A stretch of 5,063 nucleotides of DNA from Bacteroidales bacterium UBA3623 (GTDB lineage: Bacteria; Bacteroidota; Bacteroidia; Bacteroidales; UBA932): the NCBI GenBank assembly GCA_002373715.1, contig DFLI01000061.1, positions 674 through 5,736 on the forward strand, read 5' to 3'. A model generated the notes under the pieces. That model searched no databases and was not told where the DNA came from. It was given only the letters and a program-made list of their open reading frames with translations. A program made the position numbers and the translations under genes. Below, in pieces: positions 1-5,063 of the stretch; within the stretch, counting starts at the first letter, position 1, and each line of letters begins with the position of its first letter.

Positions 1-3000
1 CATTTTTCCACTCTCAACACCACCTTCAGGGGATATCCCCGCGGCCATGTGCGCGGCACCGTGAACAACCTGAACATAGACAACGTGCACGTCCAGGATG
101 CAGATAACAACGTAACGGTAAATGTATCCGGCAGCATCAAGGGCGTGGAACAGGACGTGGGAAGCGCCCGGCTGGATTTCAACGTACGCAAACTGAGCTT
201 TGACACGGACGGCCTGAGCGGCTTCGTGAACGCCTGGGCCCCGGACACCCACCTGGATCTTAAGGACATTGCCCCCGGAGAACTCCTGAACTTCGAAGGA
301 GCCGTGACGGGCATCCTCAACGACATAAACGTAGACGGCCAAATTCTCTCAGACATAGGAAGCATTTTGGCCGATGTCTACATTCGCAACGTGCTGGACG
401 AAAGGAAGGATATGCACCTGGGCGGCCACTTTGCCACTAGCAACCTGCATCTGGGCAAGGTGCTGGGCACCAGTTCCCTGGGTCCCCTGTCCATGCGCAC
501 CACCCTGGATGCCGCTTTCCCCGATGGCGGCAGCATGGACGTGCAGCTGGACACCCTCCAGATTGCCCGTCTGCAGGCGCTGGAATACGACTACACGGGC
601 ATATCGGCCCATGGCACTTATAAGAACGAATCCCTGCAGGCGCAGCTGGTTTCCAAAGACCCTAACCTTCTGCTGGACTTCAACGGCCGGCTGGATTTGG
701 GAGAAACCAAAGACGCCCAGTACCGCTTTAAACTGGACCTCCAGAGGGCAGACCTGGCGGCTCTCAACCTGGATACCCGGGAGGTCTCCGAGGTGAGCCT
801 GAAGGCAGAAAGCGACATAGTAAGGGCCGATGCAGACAACCTGGACGGCCACATCCGCGTGAGCAACATCTTCCTGGACAGCTCGGACGGCCTCAAACGC
901 GTGGGAGACGTCCTCATCAAAACCCATCAGAAAGACAGCCTGCATCGGGTAGATATGGAGTCCGATTTCCTCACCGCCAACTATCAGGGTTCCCGCACTA
1001 TCCTGCGCTTTGTGAAGAGCCTCCAAGACATCTTCGTGGCGGGAGAACTGCCGGCCCTCATCGGCCAGCCTGCCCATGAGTGGGACGGAGCGCAGTATCT
1101 ATTATCGGCCCAAGTGCTTAACGCTCAAGACCTTCTTACCTTCCTGGTACCGGGCCTTTACATTGAGAACAAAACGGCCGCCCAGCTTAGCATAGACCGT
1201 GAGGGCCTCATGAAGGCCACTGTCACTTCCGGCCGCCTGGCCATGAACAACCGCTATGTGAAAGACTTCCGCCTGGAGGCCAACAACCATGGAAATTCCC
1301 TCAGCGCCGCCATCACGGGAGGCACGCTGGATTTGGGCAGCACCAAGCTGCTGGATAACCAGGTAAACTTGAAGGCCGATGACAACCACCTGCAGCTGGG
1401 CTACACCTTTGGCAACAAGGGAGACGGAAAAACCTACGGCAACTTCCAGGCGGAGGCCGATTTGTCCCGCCAGGATAAGGACCTGGCCATCAAGGGCCGC
1501 CTGAAGCCTTCGGTATTCAGCTTCACGGGAGGAGAATGGAAGTTCGTTTCCAATGACATAAACTACTGCGCCGGAGACATCTCTGTAGACGGTTTGGAGG
1601 CCTCGCACCAGCGTCAGTCGCTCAAGATTGACGGCGGCCTGCGCTCCGGCCAGGTAGATACGCTCCTGGTTCGCATGGACCAGTTTGACCTGGCCCTTCT
1701 GAACGCCATCACGGGCGGCACGCCGGACCTCCAGGGCCTGGCCACCGGCCGCGCCGTGCTCATCTCACCGCTGGATCCCACGCCGGGCCTTCTGGCCAGT
1801 ATTGTGTGCGATTCCGTTTACGTTTCCGGCCACCCCATGGGAACGCTGCGTATAGCCAGCAACTACAACGAGGCAGACGAGCGCTTCGAGGCCACCGTCC
1901 GCAACGACCTGAACGGCCTGAGCAACCTGCGCGCCGAAGCCTTCCTGAAGCCTTCCACGAAGGACTTGGGTGTATCGGCCCTGCTGGACCGCCTCAATCT
2001 GGGTTATGCCGCACCCTTCCTGGAAAGCATCTTCTCGGAATTTGGCGGCGCCCTCACCGGAGAGGTGGGCCTGAGCGGAAAACTGGGGAACTTACATGTA
2101 AACAGTAAGGACCTCCACGTGGACGACGGTCTTCTCACGCTGGATTTCACCAAGGTGCCCTACCGCATGAGCGGCCAGCTGGACCTGAGGGACCAGGGCC
2201 TCTTCTTCAAGCAGGTGCGGCTGGAAGACGGCCAGCGGGGCACGGGTACGGTGGAAGGCGGCCTGCTGTTTAAGGATCTCAAGAACCTGAACCTGGGGAT
2301 GGACATACACGTGCGCTTTAGCCAGATGCACGCGCTCAATATGCCGCATGACCCGGAGATGCCCTTCTTCGGCAGCGTGGTGGGTAGCGGCCAGGTAGAC
2401 GTTACCGGAGACATGAACCGCATCAACCTGGACATTGAAGCCACCACCCAGTCCGGAGAAGTCCACATCCCGCTGGGCTCCATGAGCGGAGACACCTCCC
2501 GGGAAATGCTCACCTTCAAGCAGCCCGCCCCGGAGCACGAAGACCCGTACGAGAAGATGGTGGCCAGCCGCAACCAAACGAACAAACAGGAATCTGACCT
2601 GAACGTGGCCGTGCGGGTACACGCCACTCCGGGGGCCCAGGTATTCATAGACGTAGACAACGAAAGCTCGCTCAACTGCACGGGACAGGGCACCATAGAT
2701 CTGGTAAGCCGCGCCCGTCAGGGCCTGTTCACCCTGAACGGAGACTACACGCTTAACAGCGGCAGCTTCCACTTCAGCGCCATGAACCTGGTGAGCCGTG
2801 ACTTCGTGATCCAGGACGGCAGCTCCGTCCGTTTCAACGGAGACGTGATGAACACAGACCTGAACGTGAACGGCCAGTACATCACCAAGGCCAGCCTGTA
2901 TAATTTAACGGCCGATGAGAGTGCCACCACCCGCCGCACGGTTATCTGCGGCATAGCCATCACCGGCAAGCTGAGCAACCCCGAGCTCAAGTTCAGCATA

Positions 3001-3657
3001 GAGATTCCGGATCTGAACCCCACCGTTCAGGCCCAGGTGGAAGGTGCCTTGAACACGGAAGACAAGATTCAGAAGCAGTTTATCTACCTGCTGGTAGCCG
3101 GCAACTTCCTGCCCTCCGAAGAGTCGGGCATCAGTGCAGGAGGCAGCGACGTGCTCTTCTCCAACGTATCCAGTATCATGTCCGGCCAGCTGAACAACAT
3201 CTTCCAGAAACTGAACATTCCTCTGGACCTGGGTCTCAACTACAAGAACACCCAGACCGGCACCAATATCTTTGATGTGGCCCTGAGCACCCAGCTGTTC
3301 AACAACCGGGTGGTGGTGAACGGCACGGTGGGCAACCGCGAGGACATCGCCGGCGGCTCCAACAACACCATAGCCGGAGACCTGGATATAGAAATCAAGC
3401 TGAACCGCAGCGGCTCCCTGCGCCTGAGCCTGTTCACCCACTCGGCCGACCAATTATCGGCCTTCCTGGACAACAGCCAGCGAAACGGTGGCGGTATTGC
3501 CTACCAGATGGAGTTCAACACCTTCAAGCAGCTGTTCAGAGATTTGTTCAGCACCCGTGCCCAGCGGGAGGAGAGGGCCCAGGAAGAGGCCCTGCAGCCC
3601 GTTAAGAACGTTATTTTGCAAATTGATACTACCGGAAAAGCCCATGTCCTACGGTAA
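1..3657 (+). CDS. tamB: TamB-family (DUF490) envelope translocation/assembly protein, 3' part (5' end outside window)
   Basis: The reading frame is open from base 1 to the TAA at 3655-3657, giving 1218 residues without the N-terminus. The GTG at 49 is only an internal Val, because the frame continues upstream of it; the true start and the expected N-terminal membrane anchor lie before the window. The visible protein is a long run of alternating polar/hydrophobic strands with recurring L-x-L, G-x-L and DG/NG turns and few cysteines, as expected for the AsmA/TamB-like beta-groove that spans the periplasm. The C-terminal part (about window residues 775-1185) resembles the DUF490/TamB domain: it contains FIYLLVAGNFLP, FQKLNIPLDLGLNYKN, FDVALSTQLFNNRVVVNGTVG and IEIKLNRSGSLRLSLFTHS, and ends near FKQLFRDLF. 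A charged tail of about 33 residues follows, rich in Arg, Glu and Gln. Known TamB proteins take part in outer-membrane protein assembly or anterograde phospholipid transport; which applies here is not visible. The 3' end overlaps the next gene by 14 nt. The family call is confident; the detailed function is inferred. Confidence 0.9.
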   Translation, partial: HFSTLNTTFRGYPRGHVRGTVNNLNIDNVHVQDADNNVTVNVSGSIKGVEQDVGSARLDFNVRKLSFDTDGLSGFVNAWAPDTHLDLKDIAPGELLNFEGAVTGILNDINVDGQILSDIGSILADVYIRNVLDERKDMHLGGHFATSNLHLGKVLGTSSLGPLSMRTTLDAAFPDGGSMDVQLDTLQIARLQALEYDYTGISAHGTYKNESLQAQLVSKDPNLLLDFNGRLDLGETKDAQYRFKLDLQRADLAALNLDTREVSEVSLKAESDIVRADADNLDGHIRVSNIFLDSSDGLKRVGDVLIKTHQKDSLHRVDMESDFLTANYQGSRTILRFVKSLQDIFVAGELPALIGQPAHEWDGAQYLLSAQVLNAQDLLTFLVPGLYIENKTAAQLSIDREGLMKATVTSGRLAMNNRYVKDFRLEANNHGNSLSAAITGGTLDLGSTKLLDNQVNLKADDNHLQLGYTFGNKGDGKTYGNFQAEADLSRQDKDLAIKGRLKPSVFSFTGGEWKFVSNDINYCAGDISVDGLEASHQRQSLKIDGGLRSGQVDTLLVRMDQFDLALLNAITGGTPDLQGLATGRAVLISPLDPTPGLLASIVCDSVYVSGHPMGTLRIASNYNEADERFEATVRNDLNGLSNLRAEAFLKPSTKDLGVSALLDRLNLGYAAPFLESIFSEFGGALTGEVGLSGKLGNLHVNSKDLHVDDGLLTLDFTKVPYRMSGQLDLRDQGLFFKQVRLEDGQRGTGTVEGGLLFKDLKNLNLGMDIHVRFSQMHALNMPHDPEMPFFGSVVGSGQVDVTGDMNRINLDIEATTQSGEVHIPLGSMSGDTSREMLTFKQPAPEHEDPYEKMVASRNQTNKQESDLNVAVRVHATPGAQVFIDVDNESSLNCTGQGTIDLVSRARQGLFTLNGDYTLNSGSFHFSAMNLVSRDFVIQDGSSVRFNGDVMNTDLNVNGQYITKASLYNLTADESATTRRTVICGIAITGKLSNPELKFSIEIPDLNPTVQAQVEGALNTEDKIQKQFIYLLVAGNFLPSEESGISAGGSDVLFSNVSSIMSGQLNNIFQKLNIPLDLGLNYKNTQTGTNIFDVALSTQLFNNRVVVNGTVGNREDIAGGSNNTIAGDLDIEIKLNRSGSLRLSLFTHSADQLSAFLDNSQRNGGGIAYQMEFNTFKQLFRDLFSTRAQREERAQEEALQPVKNVILQIDTTGKAHVLR

Positions 3658-4354
3658 ACTATACCTCATTCCCACGCCCCTCGGAGAAGGGGATCCGGCC
3701 CAGGTGCTGCCCGCATCGGTGCTGGAGGTAATCCCTACCCTCACCTGCTTTGTAGTAGAGGAGGTGCGCACCGCCCGGCGATTCCTGTCGGCCGCGGGGC
3801 TCAAGGGCCAGATTGGAGGCCTGGAGTTCCACGAGCTGAACGAGCACACGGCCCCCGCGGAGGTGGAGGCCCTGGCCTCGCTCTTTGCCGATGGCCGCAA
3901 TGTGGGCCTGCTCTCGGAAGCCGGCCTGCCCGCCGTGGCAGATCCGGGCGCTCTTCTGGTGGCTCTGTGCCATCGGCGCGGCATTGAGGTGGTGCCCCTG
4001 GTAGGTCCCTCATCCCTGATGATGGCCCTCATGGCCTCCGGCCTGAACGGCCAGTCGTTCGCCTTTGTGGGCTACATCCCCGCCAAGACGGAAGAGCGCC
4101 GCGCCGCCCTGCGAACGCTGGAAAAACGTTCTGCCAGCGCCCGCCAGACGCAAATTCTCATAGAGACGCCCTACCGTAACGATTCCCTCATGGCCGACAT
4201 GCTGGCCTGCCTTTCCGGCAACACCCGCCTTTGCGTGGCCGCCAACCTCACCTGCCCCGACGAGTTCATCCAAACCCACACGGTGGCCCAGTGGAAGGCC
4301 AAGCCCGTTGTCATCGGCAAAAGGCCTTGTGTATTTTTGATTCTCAGCGCATGA
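3644..4354 (+). CDS. SAM-dependent methyltransferase, tetrapyrrole-methylase fold, short RsmI-related subfamily
   Basis: The product has 236 residues and belongs to the family that includes the 16S rRNA 2'-O-methyltransferase RsmI. The collinear motifs are LYLIPTPLGEGD (residues 6-17, in place of the RsmI loop ATPIGNLxD), EEVRTARRFL (39-48, RsmI-like EDTRxTxxLL), LLSEAGLPAVADPG (89-102), IEVVPLVGPSSLMMALMASGL (from 114; the GPS turn is part of SAM binding in this fold), FAFVGYIPAK (139-148) and ETPYRN (174-179). True RsmI is about 280 residues, so this protein is shorter and lacks the extra C-terminal part. It ends IGKRPCVFLILSA. I remember such short paralogues as common in Bacteroidota, where the substrate is generally unassigned, so I do not name it rsmI. 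The ATG at 3644 is chosen because the conserved first strand follows it at once. The longer frame back to 3488 lies wholly inside the tamB coding region and has no family similarity. Only a weak purine stretch (GGAAAA) precedes the start. It overlaps tamB by 14 nt and the next gene by 4 nt, suggesting translational coupling. Confidence 0.88.
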   Translation: MSYGKLYLIPTPLGEGDPAQVLPASVLEVIPTLTCFVVEEVRTARRFLSAAGLKGQIGGLEFHELNEHTAPAEVEALASLFADGRNVGLLSEAGLPAVADPGALLVALCHRRGIEVVPLVGPSSLMMALMASGLNGQSFAFVGYIPAKTEERRAALRTLEKRSASARQTQILIETPYRNDSLMADMLACLSGNTRLCVAANLTCPDEFIQTHTVAQWKAKPVVIGKRPCVFLILSA

Positions 4355-5063
4355 AGATAGCATTCACCACCCTGGGCTGCAAGCTCAACTACGCCGAGAC
4401 ATCCACCTACGAGCGCGGTTTCGTGGCCGCCGGTTGGGAGGTGGTGCCTTGGACCGCCCAGGCCGATGTCTACCTCATCAATACCTGCGCCGTCACGGAA
4501 ACGGCCGAAAAGAAGTCCCGGAACCTCATCCGCCGCGCCCACAAAACGGCCCCCGAGGCCCGCATAGTGGTCACCGGCTGCTACGCCCAGCTCCGCCGAA
4601 ACCAACTCCTGTCCATAGAAGGAGTCTGGAAGGTCTTCGGGGCCGAAGAAAAGAAATCACTAGTTTCAGAGACGCTGGAGGCAGTAGTGGTTGGCGAACC
4701 GTCGCTTCGCGACCCCTCCCACCGGCAAGCCGGCGGGCCCCTCCCTCTTACGCGGCCGAGGGTGGCCACGGGTTCGCCAACCACTACTGCCTCCAGCTCC
4801 ACATCCGGAAAAAGTAAACAAAATCCGGACGGGAAGCAGGAAAAGGCCTTCTTATCCGGAAAAACCGCGAATAATCCGGACGCAACCTTTGGTGCTTACA
4901 GCACCGGGGAGAGGACCAGGAGCTTTTTGAAGGTGCAGGATGGGTGTGATAACTTCTGCGCTTACTGCACCGTGCCTTACGCCAGGGGCAGGAGCCGGAA
5001 CATTCCTATCTGTGAGTGTGTGAAAATGGCGCAGAATATTGCGGCAGAAGGGGTGAAGGAAGT
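4351..5063 (+). CDS. mtaB: tRNA A37 methylthiotransferase, MtaB-type radical SAM enzyme, 5' part (3' end outside window)
   Basis: The frame opens at the ATG at 4351 (ATGA overlap with the methyltransferase stop) and stays open for 237 codons to the window edge. The N-terminal methylthiotransferase domain has its three cluster-binding cysteines: TTLGCKLN (Cys10), INTCAVTE (Cys46) and VVTGCYAQ (Cys77). The radical SAM motif CxxxCxxC follows in KVQDGCDNFCAYCTVPYARG (Cys199, Cys203, Cys206). Enzymes of this family add a methylthio group at C2 of A37 next to the tRNA anticodon. MtaB (YqeV) acts on t6A to give ms2t6A, MiaB on i6A, and RimO on ribosomal protein S12. The LGCKLNYAE start and CTVPYARGRSRN resemble MtaB of Bacteroidota best. 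Full-length relatives have about 430-450 residues, so the rest of the radical SAM barrel and the TRAM domain would lie downstream. The linker between about residues 103 and 190 is unusually long, low in complexity, and largely made of a palindromic element and a short direct repeat. Both cluster sites are intact and the frame is unbroken, so the gene is probably functional. Confidence 0.92.
   Translation, partial: MKIAFTTLGCKLNYAETSTYERGFVAAGWEVVPWTAQADVYLINTCAVTETAEKKSRNLIRRAHKTAPEARIVVTGCYAQLRRNQLLSIEGVWKVFGAEEKKSLVSETLEAVVVGEPSLRDPSHRQAGGPLPLTRPRVATGSPTTTASSSTSGKSKQNPDGKQEKAFLSGKTANNPDATFGAYSTGERTRSFLKVQDGCDNFCAYCTVPYARGRSRNIPICECVKMAQNIAAEGVKE
4674..4797. repeat. Composite palindromic element with perfect 27-bp inverted arms, inside the mtaB frame
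   Basis: The left arm 4674-4700 (core CTGGAGGCAGTAGTGG) is the exact reverse complement of the right arm 4771-4797. The 70-bp interior is not random. Bases 4701-4713 form a hairpin (GTCGC-TTC-GCGAC). Bases 4718-4737 form a GC-rich hairpin around GCCGGC-like arms with one mismatch. Bases 4751-4770 form a third weaker hairpin (GGCC/GGCC core). The octamer CCCCTCCC occurs twice (4713-4720 and 4738-4745). The element carries no transposase gene and shows no clear target-site duplication. It is read as part of mtaB (about residues 109-150) without a stop. It resembles a REP/MITE-like non-autonomous repeat or a Rickettsia-type in-gene palindromic element. That it is dispersed through the genome is inferred, because only one copy is seen here. 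A terminator is unlikely, since no T-run follows. Confidence 0.85.
4803..4882 (+). repeat. Two imperfect 29-bp direct repeats, 51 nt apart, in the mtaB linker
   Basis: Bases 4803-4831 and 4854-4882 match at 22 of 29 positions by my alignment. Each copy starts with ATCCGGAAAAA and ends with ATCCGGACG, so the heptamer ATCCGGA occurs four times with start-to-start spacings of 20, 31 and 20. The 51-nt period equals 17 codons, so both copies are read in the same frame: SGKSKQNPDG (residues 152-161) and SGKTANNPDA (169-178). The region directly follows the right arm of the palindromic element and, with it, forms a hydrophilic, probably disordered linker before the radical SAM domain. It may be a duplicated segment or the remains of a second small repeat insertion. 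Confidence 0.65.

Noticed and set aside
1309..1734. Repeated peptide AITGGTxDL (near 1309 and 1705) in the TamB-family protein
   Set aside because: It is a single short match in a protein built of similar beta-strand repeats; the surrounding sequence does not support a longer duplication.
349..3453. Several long open frames on the minus strand opposite the TamB-family gene (for example 349-1077, 2092-2772, 2905-3453)
   Set aside because: They are antisense to a convincing continuous coding frame, show no recognisable family motifs, and are expected in GC-rich coding DNA with few TA-rich stop codons.
3488..3643. Upstream extension of the methyltransferase frame to 3488
   Set aside because: The extra 52 residues lie entirely within the TamB coding region and do not resemble the family. 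The conserved N-terminal strand begins just after the ATG at 3644.
4674..4797. Reading the palindrome as an intrinsic transcription terminator or as the end of a gene
   Set aside because: No T-run follows the right arm, and an intact coding frame with catalytic cysteines continues beyond it.
4803..4882. CRISPR-like array from the repeated ATCCGGA heptamers
   Set aside because: The repeats are too short and imperfect, the spacings alternate between 20 and 31 nt, and the sequence is in-frame coding with a 17-codon period.
4434..4930. Alternative + strand frames (4434-4817 and 4691-4930) and the minus-strand frame 4581-4802 across the palindrome
   Set aside because: The radical SAM enzyme frame covers this stretch with both flanking conserved domains in phase. 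The other frames are arginine/proline-rich shadows.

Overview
The window reads as a piece of a moderately GC-rich member of the Bacteroidota, most likely an uncultured Bacteroidales-type bacterium. I infer this from the protein families and their sequence style; no ribosomal marker is present. All coding sequence is on the + strand and there is essentially no intergenic DNA. Three genes follow one another with short overlaps (14 nt, then a 4-nt ATGA overlap), so they look like part of one transcript whose promoter and terminator lie outside the window.

Bases 1-3657 are the 3' part of a very large TamB-family (DUF490) gene. The protein is a long, repetitive beta-strand protein of the kind that bridges the inner and outer membranes. 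Its N-terminal anchor lies before the window. Bases 3644-4354 encode a complete short SAM-dependent methyltransferase of the tetrapyrrole-methylase fold, related to RsmI. Bases 4351-5063 are the 5' part of a MiaB/MtaB-type radical SAM tRNA methylthiotransferase. All six cysteines expected in this portion are present. The frame is open to the window edge, so it is easily missed by callers that require a stop codon.

The most unusual part is inside the methylthiotransferase gene, between its N-terminal cluster-binding domain and its radical SAM domain. A composite palindrome of about 124 bp (4674-4797) has perfect 27-bp inverted arms that enclose three smaller hairpins. It is read through in frame, and its antisense strand is also open with almost the same peptide ends. 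It is followed by an imperfect 51-nt-spaced direct repeat (4803-4882) that is also in frame. Together these expand the interdomain linker to roughly twice what I remember for relatives. This looks like an in-frame, protein-tolerated palindromic mobile or repetitive element, comparable in principle to the intragenic palindromic elements of Rickettsia.

Functionally, two of the three genes are SAM-using modification enzymes: a probable RNA or small-substrate methyltransferase and a tRNA A37 methylthiotransferase. They sit downstream of an envelope-assembly gene. The link between them is most likely co-transcription of housekeeping genes rather than a shared pathway.
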